Position numbers and translations under genes: made by a program. Under the pieces are notes generated by a model. That model did no database searches. It was given only the letters and a program-made list of their open reading frames with translations, and had not been told where the DNA came from. From NCBI GenBank assembly GCA_028706735.1, contig JAQTVS010000010.1, positions 1 through 20,207 of the forward strand: DNA of 20,207 nt. The letters run 5' to 3'. Shown here one piece after another: positions 7,356 to 18,574 of this stretch. Origin of the DNA: Thiomonas sp. Its GTDB lineage: Bacteria > Pseudomonadota > Gammaproteobacteria > Burkholderiales > Burkholderiaceae_C. Every line of letters begins with the position of its first letter. Position 1 is the stretch's first letter.

Positions 7356-7856
7356 ATGACGACTCGCCTCACCCGCTTATCCGCCACTCTCAGCCTTTGC
7401 GCGCTTTGCGCGGCGCCCGCCTTTTCAGCGGAACCGCTCACGGTCACGGTGCACCGGCTGACTCTCGAAACCGCCGAGCGCATTGCGCAGGGCGCCATCA
7501 AGACCTGCCGCGCCAAGGGCCTGCAGGTCAGCGCCACCGTGGTCGATCGCAACGGCATCGTGCAGGCCACGCTGCGCGATACCTTGGCTCCGCCGGTCTC
7601 GCTGGCCATCAGTCGGCAAAAGGCCTACACCGCCGCCATGTTCGGCATCAAGGGCACCGCGATGGGGCCGCAGGCGGCTTCGCCACTGGCGCTGCTCGGC
7701 GATGGCCTGGCCTTCACCGCGGGCTCGGTGCCCATTGAAGCCGGTGGACGCATGTACGGTGCCGTGGGCGTGAGCGGTGCGCCCGATGGCAAGGTTGACG
7801 AGGAATGCGCCCAGGCCGGACTCGACGCGGTGCTGCCCGATCTGGACATGCAGTAA
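7356..7856 (+). CDS. Exported GlcG/HbpS-like protein (DUF336)
   Basis: A 166-residue protein with a Sec signal peptide (cleavage near AFS-AEP, about residue 24). A single domain of the GlcG/HbpS family (formerly DUF336) follows. Typical family features are a helix with ISRQKAYTA in the middle and the terminal GAVGVSG-APDGKVDEECA segment. Related HbpS binds haem and GlcG-type proteins accompany glycolate or diol metabolism genes; neither role can be assigned here. The start is firm: AGGAGA lies five bases before the ATG at 7356. The same reading frame runs back into the SGNH hydrolase region, but that part is a shadow. It is 116 bases downstream of the SGNH hydrolase and may be cotranscribed with it. 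Confidence 0.88.
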   Translation: MTTRLTRLSATLSLCALCAAPAFSAEPLTVTVHRLTLETAERIAQGAIKTCRAKGLQVSATVVDRNGIVQATLRDTLAPPVSLAISRQKAYTAAMFGIKGTAMGPQAASPLALLGDGLAFTAGSVPIEAGGRMYGAVGVSGAPDGKVDEECAQAGLDAVLPDLDMQ

Positions 7857-7927
7857 GCGCAGAACGCACGACAAGCGCCCCGCCGGGAAGGCGTCGGCGC
7901 GCTGCCTACAATCCACTGCAATCCAGA

Positions 7928-7981
7928 TGCGCGAGGACGCTCTCGCGCAGTTCTGCCCGGCCAACGGCCTGCCTTTTTTTT
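7928..7981 (+). terminator. Hairpin pair with T8 tract after the GlcG-like gene
   Basis: A perfect 8-bp stem TGCGCGAG / CTCGCGCA with a 6-base loop (7928-7949) is followed by a small GGCC-AAC-GGCC hairpin (7959-7969) and then eight T (7974-7981). The second stem is short for a terminator, so efficiency is uncertain. A TACAAT hexamer lies at 7907-7912, which leaves open a short independent transcript. Confidence 0.45.
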
Positions 7982-8050
7982 AGGCACCCCGATCAACCCG
8001 CGTGAAATCAGGGGTTTCCGGCCAGCCGATGTGAAATTTTCCCCAGCCTC

Positions 8051-8088
8051 TGGGGATAACTTCGCAACGCAGCCAACCCTGTGGATAG
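8051..8088 (+). promoter_or_regulatory. Two near-consensus DnaA boxes upstream of parE
   Basis: TGGGGATAA (8051-8059) and TGTGGATAG (8080-8088) each match the DnaA box TGTGGATAA at eight of nine bases. They have the same orientation and are 29 bases apart, ending 29 bases before the parE ATG. The first overlaps the right arm of a small stem CCCCAG-CCT-CTGGGG (8041-8055). Binding is an inference. Confidence 0.35.
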
Positions 8089-8117
8089 TTTTAGACCTTC
8101 GCCCCTCCTCCCTCGCA

Positions 8118-10076
<1,959 letters not shown>

Positions 10077-10079
10077 ACC

Positions 10080-12413
<2,334 letters not shown>

Positions 12414-12416
12414 AAT

Positions 12417-12446
12417 ACAACGCCCTGCCAACTGGCAGGGCGTTGT
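12417..12446. terminator. Strong hairpin after parC
   Basis: ACAACGCCCTGCC and GGCAGGGCGTTGT make a 13-bp perfect stem with an AACT loop, starting 3 bases after the parC stop. No T tract follows on either strand, so it may stop transcription inefficiently or protect the mRNA 3' end. It also lies at the downstream end of the minus-strand GNAT/Rid unit. Confidence 0.5.
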
Positions 12447-12464
12447 GCAAAGCGGCGGCGTAAT

Positions 12465-12588
12465 TTATTTGACAACCACTTCCGCTAACGCGCGTTTTTT
12501 TCGCCAACTCGGCGTTCAACGCCGCCGAGCCAGTGGCGAAGTAGAACTTGACCACCCCGTTTTCCACCACCACGCGCGCGCCGTCAGC
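12465..12588 (-). pseudogene. Remnant of an OmpA-like C-terminal domain
   Basis: On the minus strand, immediately past the GNAT stop, an open stretch reads ADGARVVVENGVV followed by KFYFATGSA. This is the characteristic first strand of the peptidoglycan-binding OmpA C-terminal domain as I know it from Burkholderiales. It then jumps directly to ALNAELAKK, which normally lies some 40 residues further on. A run of seven A follows. Removing one A would continue the frame as RALAEVVVK and a stop at 12465-12467, the expected type of C-terminus. So the fragment looks like both ends of an OmpA domain with the middle deleted and a frameshift in the homopolymer. No N-terminal part is present. Decay is inferred from my memory of the family. 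Confidence 0.5.
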
Positions 12589-13021
12589 GCGAGCAGTCCG
12601 GCATGCTCAGCTCGAACAGATGCTGCACCTTGGTCTGAACAAAGCCCAGGCGCAAATAGAACTGATGGGTGCGCAGACGCTCGGCGCGGCTGCGCACTTT
12701 CAGCACAGCAAACCCCTGCGAGCGCGTCCAGTCGATGACGCAGCGCACCAGCGCGGCCCCCAGGCCGTCGCCGCGGTGCGCTTCATCCACAACCAGCCCG
12801 GCGATTTCGGCGCAGGGTCCAGACTCCAGATGCAGCACGTTGAGCACATGCGTCCAGGCCACCACCCGTCCCTGCACTTCCGCGACGAACACCGCGTGAT
12901 CGGCTGCGGGCAAGATGCGCGCAAGGCGCTCGCGCATGATGGCCGCGGTGGCGGGGTAGCCCAGTTGTTCCGACAGTCCGGCCAGCGCCTCGGCATCGTC
13001 CAGCACGGCCCGGCGGATCAC
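12584..13021 (-). CDS. GNAT-family N-acetyltransferase
   Basis: A 145-residue single-domain acetyltransferase that would transfer acetyl from acetyl-CoA to an amine. Motif A is VVDEAHRGDGLGAALVR at about residues 91-107; RGDGLG is the pyrophosphate-binding Q/RxxGxG/A loop. The downstream FYLRLGFVQT is the usual motif B, where the chain packs on coenzyme A. The substrate cannot be told. Start: the GTG at 13021 is used because it lies two bases after the Rid gene stop and gives the normal N-terminus (VIRRAVLDDAEAL); the frame stays open much further upstream but only as a shadow of the Rid gene. Likely cotranslated with it. The 3' end abuts an OmpA-domain remnant, so the last few residues could be non-original. 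Confidence 0.87.
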   Translation of the reverse strand: MIRRAVLDDAEALAGLSEQLGYPATAAIMRERLARILPAADHAVFVAEVQGRVVAWTHVLNVLHLESGPCAEIAGLVVDEAHRGDGLGAALVRCVIDWTRSQGFAVLKVRSRAERLRTHQFYLRLGFVQTKVQHLFELSMPDCSR

Positions 13022-13023
13022 GC

Positions 13024-13476
13024 TCAGACCTCGGCGATGAGTTCGATTTCCACCGCCGCGCCCATGGGCAACTGCGCCACGCCAAAGGCGCTGCGGGCAT
13101 GCGCGCCGCGCTCGCCAAACACCTGCGCGATCAGCTCGGACGCGCCGTTGATCACCAGATGGTGCTCGGTGTAGTTTGGCGCAGAGTTCACCAGGCCCAG
13201 CAGCTTGACCACGCGCTTGACCCGCTCCAGATCGCCCACTGCGGCCTGCAAGGTGCCGAGCAGGTCGATGGCGATGGCGCGCGCCGCCTCTTTGGCGGTC
13301 GCGGTATCGATGTCCGTGCCAAGCTGCCCGACCCACACCTTGCCGTCCTTTTTCGCAAGATGGCCCGAGAGAAACACCAGATTGCCAGTCTGCACAAAGG
13401 GAACATAGGCGGCGGCGGGGGTGGAAACGGGGGGCAGGCTGATGCCCAGATTCTTGAGGGTTTGTGCAATCGACAT
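13024..13476 (-). CDS. Rid (YjgF/YER057c/UK114) family protein, Arg-less type
   Basis: A 150-residue protein of the Rid superfamily, whose best-known member RidA hydrolyses reactive enamine and imine intermediates. Features are FVQTGNLVFLSGHL (27-40), the central helix with LGTLQAAVGDLERVKRVVKL, and the end motif VAQLPMGAAVEIELIAEV (133-150). The Arg that binds substrate carboxylate in RidA (Arg105 in VARLP) is Gln135 here. That points to one of the Arg-less Rid subfamilies, so imine deaminase activity should not be assumed. The start is clear: AAGGAG lies about seven bases before the ATG at 13476. The frame open upstream to 13590 crosses the htrA terminator and is not coding. It precedes the GNAT gene by two bases, forming a two-gene unit. 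Confidence 0.9.
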   Translation of the reverse strand: MSIAQTLKNLGISLPPVSTPAAAYVPFVQTGNLVFLSGHLAKKDGKVWVGQLGTDIDTATAKEAARAIAIDLLGTLQAAVGDLERVKRVVKLLGLVNSAPNYTEHHLVINGASELIAQVFGERGAHARSAFGVAQLPMGAAVEIELIAEV

Positions 13477-13533
13477 GGAGTACTCCTTGGGGAAAACCCG
13501 AGTGTAGAACACACCCGCAGCCAGATCGCCCAT

Positions 13534-13558
13534 AAAAAAGCGGGGCCAGCGGCCCCGC
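13534..13558 (-). terminator. Intrinsic terminator of the HtrA-family gene
   Basis: On the minus strand GCGGGGCC-GCT-GGCCCCGC is a perfect 8-bp GC stem followed directly by six T. It lies 42 bases after the protease stop codon and separates that gene from the Rid/GNAT unit on the same strand. Confidence 0.85.
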
Positions 13559-13600
13559 CAAACACTGCTTGGAGGAAAGGAAGTGACCAATAACGGACGG

Positions 13601-15079
13601 TCAGCCGATCTGCACCGGAACGAAGATGCGGTTGCTGCCGCGCTGAATCAGCAGGGCCACGGACTTGCCCGCGCCCTTCAGGATGCTGCGCACCTGGTCG
13701 ATGGTGTTGACCGACTTACCATCGACCGCGATGAGAATGTCTCCGGGCTGGATGCCGGCCTCTTCCGCCGGGCCGCTGACGCCTTCGACCAACAGGCCAT
13801 GCGACACGCCGGCCTGCTGCTCTTCATTGGCGTTGAGCGGGCGCACCACCAGGCCCAGTCCGCCGTGGTCGCCGTGTGCGCCGGTGCTGGCCGAAGCCAG
13901 AGTCACGTTATCGCTGAAGTTGCCAAGCACCGCCGTGACGGTCTGCTGCTTGTGGTCATGCCACACGCCCAACGTCACCTTTGTGCCCGGCGCGGACAGG
14001 CCGATCATCATCGGCAGATCGGCCGAGTCGTTCACCGGCTGGCCATTCACGCTGAGAATGATGTCGCCCGGCTGCAGGCCCGCCTTGGACGCGGGGCTGT
14101 CCTTTTCCACCTGCGCCACCAGCGCGCCGCGCGGGGTCTGCAGGCCGAAGGAGGTGGCCAGACTTTGTGTCACCGTCTGCACCGCAATGCCCAGCCGTGC
14201 GTGCTGCACCTTGCCATGCTCGATGATCTGCTTGGCCACGCGCTCGGCCACATTGATCGGGATGGCGAACGACAGGCCTTCAAACGCGCCCGTCTGGGTG
14301 AAGATCTGCGAGTTGATGCCGACCACCTCGCCCTTGGTGTTGAACAGCGGCCCGCCGGAGTTGCCCGGGTTCACCGCCACGTCGGTCTGGATGAAAGGCA
14401 CCATGCTGTCGTCCGGCAGCGAACGGCTCTTGGCACTCACAATCCCGGCGGTCACTGTGTTGTAGAAGCCATAGGGCGAGCCGATGGCCAGCACCCAGTC
14501 GCCCGGCTCCAGATTGCCGGGGTTGCCCAGGCGCACGGTCGGCAGGTTGGTGGCCGGAATCTGGATCACCGCGATGTCAGTCTTGATGTCATAGCCCAGC
14601 ACCTTGGCCTTGTAAGTGCGATGGTCGGTGAGCGTCACACGCACCGAACTGGCGCCCTTGACCACGTGCGCGTTGGTCAGAATCAACCCATCCGAGCTGA
14701 TGATGAATCCCGAGCCCAGGCCTTCGGTGGGCACTTCCTGCTGCTGGCCGTTGTTGAACTGCTGGAAGAAGCGGAAGAACGGATCGTTCTGGAACTGTTT
14801 GGGGATCTGCTGCTGCTGCACCGTCTCCTTGGTTTCGCCCTTCACGTTGATGTGCACCACCGCAGACCCGTAGGCTTTCACGATGGAGGCGAAATTCGGC
14901 GCACTGGTCACGACACTCGTCATCGGTGCGGTCGGCGGGTTGTTGAACAGCGGCACCACCTTGTGGTTCATCTCCACCTGCGGCGCCTGCCCGGCGTAGC
15001 TGAACTGATAGGCCATGGTGCCCGCACCGGCGATGATGCCGGCTGCCGCCAGCGCGGCCCAAAGTTTTCTGGTTTGCAT
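13601..15079 (-). CDS. htrA: Do/HtrA-family periplasmic serine protease (DegP/DegQ/MucD-like)
   Basis: A 492-residue periplasmic quality-control protease and chaperone. The N-terminal hydrophobic segment (residues 6-28) is a signal peptide or anchor without a clear lipobox. The trypsin-like domain has the complete triad: His138 in TNAHVV, Asp168 in KTDIAV and Ser241 in GNSGGP. The LA-loop before the domain is short and Gln/Phe-rich (residues 88-115), more like DegQ or MucD than DegP. Two PDZ domains follow at about 293-385 and 405-490; the linker is His/Gly-rich. GGAGG stands seven bases before the ATG. Just upstream are two copies of AGTCAAACGA. A SIMPL-domain periplasmic protein is divergent. 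Expected to degrade misfolded envelope proteins; envelope-stress control is an inference. Confidence 0.95.
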   Translation of the reverse strand: MQTRKLWAALAAAGIIAGAGTMAYQFSYAGQAPQVEMNHKVVPLFNNPPTAPMTSVVTSAPNFASIVKAYGSAVVHINVKGETKETVQQQQIPKQFQNDPFFRFFQQFNNGQQQEVPTEGLGSGFIISSDGLILTNAHVVKGASSVRVTLTDHRTYKAKVLGYDIKTDIAVIQIPATNLPTVRLGNPGNLEPGDWVLAIGSPYGFYNTVTAGIVSAKSRSLPDDSMVPFIQTDVAVNPGNSGGPLFNTKGEVVGINSQIFTQTGAFEGLSFAIPINVAERVAKQIIEHGKVQHARLGIAVQTVTQSLATSFGLQTPRGALVAQVEKDSPASKAGLQPGDIILSVNGQPVNDSADLPMMIGLSAPGTKVTLGVWHDHKQQTVTAVLGNFSDNVTLASASTGAHGDHGGLGLVVRPLNANEEQQAGVSHGLLVEGVSGPAEEAGIQPGDILIAVDGKSVNTIDQVRSILKGAGKSVALLIQRGSNRIFVPVQIG

Positions 15080-15095
15080 AGAAGCCTCCGTAACA

Positions 15096-15118
15096 AGTCA
15101 AACGACTGAGTCAAACGA
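15096..15118. promoter_or_regulatory. Tandem 10-bp direct repeats upstream of the protease gene
   Basis: AGTCAAACGA occurs twice, perfectly, with a 3-base spacer CTG (period 13), starting 17 bases beyond the protease start codon and 79 bases before the divergent SIMPL gene start. On the minus strand each copy contains TTGACT. Tandem direct repeats are typical of response-regulator operators, but the period here is longer than the usual 10-11. Confidence 0.35.
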
Positions 15119-15196
15119 TTTGCGATGGTGGAATGTTCGCTGCGCTGCCTTAGACTCGGCTTAAGGCCTGCGTCCCAGGCCATTCGAGGAGCCTGT

Positions 15197-15928
15197 ATGT
15201 CATTCCGCCGTGCGCTGCAAACCATGGTTCTGCCGATCGCCAGCCTCACGCTGTGCTCCGCTGCCTGGGCGCAAACCGTCACGCCGTCGCCTGTTGGCGT
15301 GGTGGATCTGCAGGCATCCGCGCAGGTCGAGGTCACGCCCGACCTCGCGGTCATCACCCTTGCGGCAGAGCGCAGCGGCGCAGACTCCGCCAGTCTCACC
15401 ACGCAGGTGAGCAAGACCCTCGACGCCGCCTTGCAGCAGTCCCGCGCGGCGTCTGGCGTGGAGGCCAGCAGCGGCGGCTTCAGCACCCAGCCGCGCTGGA
15501 AGACGGTCAACAACCAGTCGCAGCGCGACGGCTGGACAGTGCGCGCCAGGCTGATTCTCAAGTCGCACGATGTTGCCGCGCTGGGCAAACTGGCGGGGCA
15601 ACTCGCCCAGCAGGGTTTGATGATCGAGTCCAGCGGGTTTGAACTCTCCCACGCCCTGCGCGTCCGGGAAGAAACCGCCTTGATCGAGTCGGCCATCGCC
15701 CGCTTCAAAGCCAAGGCCGCAACCGCCGCACACGCCCTGGGCTATGCCAGCTACACCCTGCGCACCCTGCAGATCGAGCCAGTGCAAGGCCAGATGCCGC
15801 AACCCCGCCCGGTGCTGATGCGCGCCGCAACCGCCATGGCAGCCGAAGAGGCGCCGGCCGTGCCGCTGGCAACTGGGCGAACCCCGCTGCAACTCACCGT
15901 GCAAGGCTCCGTGCAGCTCACGCGCTAA
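15197..15928 (+). CDS. Periplasmic SIMPL-domain protein (DUF541)
   Basis: A 243-residue exported protein. The signal peptide spans residues 1-26 (cleavage after AAWAQ). A single SIMPL/DUF541 domain fills the rest, beginning with the family-typical GVVDLQASAQVEVTPDLAVITLAAE and containing the central SGFELSHALR-type segment. E. coli YggE belongs to this family and is linked to oxidative stress; the biochemical role is unknown. AGGAG stands about six bases before the ATG at 15197; an in-frame ATG at 15125 would place 24 non-signal residues in front and is rejected. It is divergent from the HtrA-type protease and shares its control region, which suggests a common periplasmic stress role. A Pro/Met/Ala-rich loop near residues 195-225 is less conserved-looking. 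Confidence 0.85.
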   Translation: MSFRRALQTMVLPIASLTLCSAAWAQTVTPSPVGVVDLQASAQVEVTPDLAVITLAAERSGADSASLTTQVSKTLDAALQQSRAASGVEASSGGFSTQPRWKTVNNQSQRDGWTVRARLILKSHDVAALGKLAGQLAQQGLMIESSGFELSHALRVREETALIESAIARFKAKAATAAHALGYASYTLRTLQIEPVQGQMPQPRPVLMRAATAMAAEEAPAVPLATGRTPLQLTVQGSVQLTR

Positions 15929-16001
15929 GCGGCGTCTTCAAGCCTAAAATCCCGGGTTTTGCCGTTCAACGTTCAACCCACCGCCGCCAGCGCGGCCCGG
16001 T

Positions 16002-16877
16002 ATGCCGCACACCAAGCCAGAATTCGTTCTCACCCTCTCCTGCCCGGATGCGCCGGGCATCGTGCATTCGGTCTCCGGCCTGCTGTACCAAGCCGGTTGC
16101 AACATCATGGACTCGCAGCAATACGGCGATGCCGACACCGGTCTGTTTTTCATGCGGGTGCACTTTTCCGCCCCCGAGCACCTGCAGGACGCCGCGCAGC
16201 TCGCCCTGCTGTTTGGCGAGGTGCGCAAACGCTTTGACATGCAGGCGCAATTTCATGACTTGCGGGTGCGCCCGAAAGTGGTCATCGCAGTCAGCCAGCA
16301 CGGCCATTGCCTCAACGACCTGCTCTTCCGCTGGAAGGCCGGACAACTGGCCATGGACATCGGCGGCGTGGTTTCCAACCACACCACCTTCGCCGATCTC
16401 ACACGCAGTTACGGCCTGGACTTCCACCATCTGCCACTGACCACCGGCGCCAGCGCACAGGAGAAGCGCGCGCAGGAACAAGCCATTGCCGAGGTGATGC
16501 AGCGCACTGGCGCGGAACTGCTGGTGCTCGCCCGCTATATGCAGATCCTCAGCCCCGAGTTCTGCCAGCAGCTCGGTGGCTTCGCCATCAACATCCACCA
16601 CTCGTTTCTGCCCAGCTTCAAGGGCGCGCGCCCGTATGCGCAGGCGTATGCGCGCGGGGTCAAGCTCATCGGCGCCACGGCGCATTACGTCACCGCCGAC
16701 CTCGATGAAGGCCCCATCATCGAACAGGATGTGGAGCGCGTGGATCACACCATGAGCGCCGCCGACCTGACTGCGGTCGGGCAAGATGTGGAAAGCGTGG
16801 TGCTCGCCCGCGCGGTGCGCTGGCAGGTGGAACACCGCATCCTGCGCAACGGCCACAAAACCGTGGTGTTCCGCTAA
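16002..16877 (+). CDS. purU: Formyltetrahydrofolate deformylase
   Basis: Hydrolyses 10-formyltetrahydrofolate to formate and tetrahydrofolate, balancing the one-carbon pool and supplying formate for purine synthesis. The 291-residue product (E. coli 280) has an N-terminal ACT regulatory domain (about 6-85, LTLSCPDAPGIVHSVSG) and a C-terminal formyltransferase-fold catalytic domain (about 90-285). The catalytic Asn, His and Asp of this fold are N197 and H199 in INIHHSFLPSFKGA and D235 in ADLDEGPII. The HHSFLPSFKGA form is characteristic of PurU rather than PurN. The start ATG fits the family and no ribosome site is obvious. The 73 bases before it contain a tandem GTTCAAC heptamer. The NTF2-like gene follows after 26 bases. 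Confidence 0.96.
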   Translation: MPHTKPEFVLTLSCPDAPGIVHSVSGLLYQAGCNIMDSQQYGDADTGLFFMRVHFSAPEHLQDAAQLALLFGEVRKRFDMQAQFHDLRVRPKVVIAVSQHGHCLNDLLFRWKAGQLAMDIGGVVSNHTTFADLTRSYGLDFHHLPLTTGASAQEKRAQEQAIAEVMQRTGAELLVLARYMQILSPEFCQQLGGFAINIHHSFLPSFKGARPYAQAYARGVKLIGATAHYVTADLDEGPIIEQDVERVDHTMSAADLTAVGQDVESVVLARAVRWQVEHRILRNGHKTVVFR

Positions 16878-16903
16878 CGCATTCAGCACTACCGAGACCG
16901 CCC

Positions 16904-17356
16904 ATGCCCCGCCGCAAGCTCCCGCCCCAGACCCCCTGGACCAACTCTCCCGACGATCTGGAGGCCGCGTTTTACGACGCGCTGTCCAACGGCAACTTGG
17001 ACGCGCTAATGGCCTTGTGGGCCGAGGATGAAGAGATCTGCTGCATTCATCCTGGCGGGCAGCGGCTGGACGGCCCAGCCGCCATTCGCGACGGGTTTTC
17101 CCAGTTGTTCAGCAACGGCAGTCTGCAGATCAACGCGGAAGTGCAGCACCGCTGGCAGAGCATGAGCAGCGCAACGCACAGTGTGGTCGAGCGGGTGCAG
17201 GTGGAGGTGGACGGCAAGCCGCAATGGGGTTTCGTCCTTGCCACCAATGTGTTTGTACAGACCGCCGCTGGATGGCGCATCGTGCTGCATCACGCCAGCC
17301 CGGGCACGCCGCAAACCCCGCTGGACGCCATGGCGCCCAGCGACGTGCTGCACTGA
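16904..17356 (+). CDS. NTF2/SnoaL-like protein
   Basis: A 150-residue cytoplasmic protein with the cone-shaped NTF2-like fold. Recognisable elements are the first helix (DDLEAAFYDALSNGNLDALMALW), the CIHPGG segment after strand one, DGPAAIRDGFSQLF, and the terminal strand WRIVLHHASPG. Proteins of this kind are small ligand-binding or isomerase scaffolds; no catalytic residues can be assigned with confidence. Close relatives are commonly found next to YheT-type hydrolases in betaproteobacteria, as far as I recall, and here one follows 59 bases downstream. It probably forms an operon with purU. The ATG is preceded by GAGA at nine bases. Confidence 0.82.
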   Translation: MPRRKLPPQTPWTNSPDDLEAAFYDALSNGNLDALMALWAEDEEICCIHPGGQRLDGPAAIRDGFSQLFSNGSLQINAEVQHRWQSMSSATHSVVERVQVEVDGKPQWGFVLATNVFVQTAAGWRIVLHHASPGTPQTPLDAMAPSDVLH

Positions 17357-17415
17357 ATTGCCGGGTGTGCAGTTCCTTGCGATGCACTGCACACTGCCCT
17401 GCCATCCTCGCATTC

Positions 17416-18405
17416 ATGCATCAGGCCAAACTGATCCCGCCTTACACCGCACCGCGCTGGCTGCCCGGCGGGCAGTTGCAAACCGTGCTGCCCGCGCTGA
17501 TTTCGCGTCCATCAGTGCCCGCGCCAGCGCTGCGCCGCGAACGCTGGACGGCACCTGATGGCGACTTCATCGATGTGGACTGGCTGGACGCGCAAACGTC
17601 CCCCGACACGCCGCTGCTGGTGCTGTTCCACGGCCTCGAAGGATCGTCCCGGAGCCATTACGCCCGGTCTGTGCTCTCGGCCTGCGCATCAGAAGGCTGG
17701 CAATGCGCCGTGCCACATTTCCGTGGCTGTTCAGGCGAAGATAACCACGCCCCGCGCGCTTATCACTCTGGCGACTTTGCCGAGATCGACTGGATACTGC
17801 AGCGCTTTGCCATCCTGCGCCCGCGCGCGCCGATCTACGCCGCAGGCGTCTCACTCGGAGGCAATGCGCTGCTGCGCTGGGCACAGGAGCAAGGCGCCAG
17901 CGCGGGCAACCGCGTGCGGGCGCTGGCTGCCGTGAGCGCGCCGCTCGATCTGGCCGCCGGCGGCCGCGCCATTGCCACAGGGCTGAGCTACCAGATCTAC
18001 ACCCGCATGTTTCTGCGCACCCTCAAACCCAAGGCCCTGCGCATGATTGCACGCCACCCCGGCCTGGCCGATGCCCAGCGTGTGCGCAGCGCCCGCGATC
18101 TGGGCGCGTTCGACGATGCTTTCACCGCGCCGATCCACGGCTTCCGCGACGCAGCCGATTACTGGAGGCGCGCGTCGAGCAAGCCGCATTTGTGCCAGCT
18201 GCGTCTGCCCAGCCTCATCCTCAACGCCCGCAATGACCCCTTCCAACCAGCCTCCGTGCTGCCCGATGCCAGGCTCGCCTCAGACTGGGTGCGGCTCGAA
18301 CAACCCGCGCACGGCGGCCATGTGGGCTTTGCCCAAGGCTCCGTGCCCGGACGGCTGGACTGGCTGCCACAGCGTCTGCTGCAATTTTTCCAGCACGGAA
18401 TCTGA
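17416..18405 (+). CDS. YheT-type alpha/beta hydrolase
   Basis: A 329-residue alpha/beta-hydrolase of the YheT/ABHD1-3 group (COG0429 as I recall), esterase-like with unknown natural substrate. The N-terminus PRWLPGGQLQTVLPAL is diagnostic of this group. The oxyanion segment is FHGLEGSSRSHYA (71-83), followed by HFRGCSGE (101-108). The nucleophile elbow is GVSLGG with Ser146; the acid is Asp274 in NARNDPF; the base is His302 in HGGHVGF. The ATG at 17416 was chosen from the family N-terminus; the longer frame overlaps the NTF2-like gene. No ribosome site is evident. The stop codon TGA lies inside the first nine bases of a tandem repeat (18402-18574). Confidence 0.92.
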   Translation: MHQAKLIPPYTAPRWLPGGQLQTVLPALISRPSVPAPALRRERWTAPDGDFIDVDWLDAQTSPDTPLLVLFHGLEGSSRSHYARSVLSACASEGWQCAVPHFRGCSGEDNHAPRAYHSGDFAEIDWILQRFAILRPRAPIYAAGVSLGGNALLRWAQEQGASAGNRVRALAAVSAPLDLAAGGRAIATGLSYQIYTRMFLRTLKPKALRMIARHPGLADAQRVRSARDLGAFDDAFTAPIHGFRDAADYWRRASSKPHLCQLRLPSLILNARNDPFQPASVLPDARLASDWVRLEQPAHGGHVGFAQGSVPGRLDWLPQRLLQFFQHGI

Positions 18406-18574
18406 GATGGGACAGCCCCCTGCCTTGCTGCGCAAGCCTCCCCCCGAGGGGGGCGTCAGATCCTTCGGAACGGCCGTGCGGATCTGACATGGGACAGCCC
18501 CCTGCCTTGCTGCGCAAGCCTCCCCCCGAGGGGGGCGTCAGATCCTTCGGAACGGCCGTGCGGAACTGACATGG
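18402..18574. repeat. Two tandem 82-bp palindromic units at a stop/start junction
   Basis: Unit 1 (18402-18483) and unit 2 (18484-18565) differ at only two of 82 positions. A third copy of their first nine bases, CTGACATGG, follows at 18566-18574. Each unit has three hairpins: CTTGC-TGC-GCAAG, CCCCCC-GA-GGGGGG, and GTCAGATCC / GGATCTGAC with a 16-base loop (one mismatch in unit 2). The TGA of the YheT gene lies in the first nine-base copy and the ATG of the next gene lies in the last one. The hairpin core resembles the element at 6041-6092. Confidence 0.85.

Noticed and set aside
8031..8117. GTG at 8031 as the parE start
   Set aside because: It would add 29 residues unlike the family N-terminus and would put the DnaA-box-like leader inside the gene.
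13583..15109. 508-codon open frame antisense to the HtrA protease
   Set aside because: Complete catalytic triad and PDZ domains on the minus strand; the plus-strand frame is a composition artefact.
15945..15960. AAAATCCCGGGTTTT as a hairpin before purU
   Set aside because: The CCCGGG centre leaves no loop, so it cannot fold as a normal hairpin; it is probably a chance near-palindrome.
18402..18574. CRISPR-like array
   Set aside because: The two units are head-to-tail copies with no variable spacer and no cas gene nearby.
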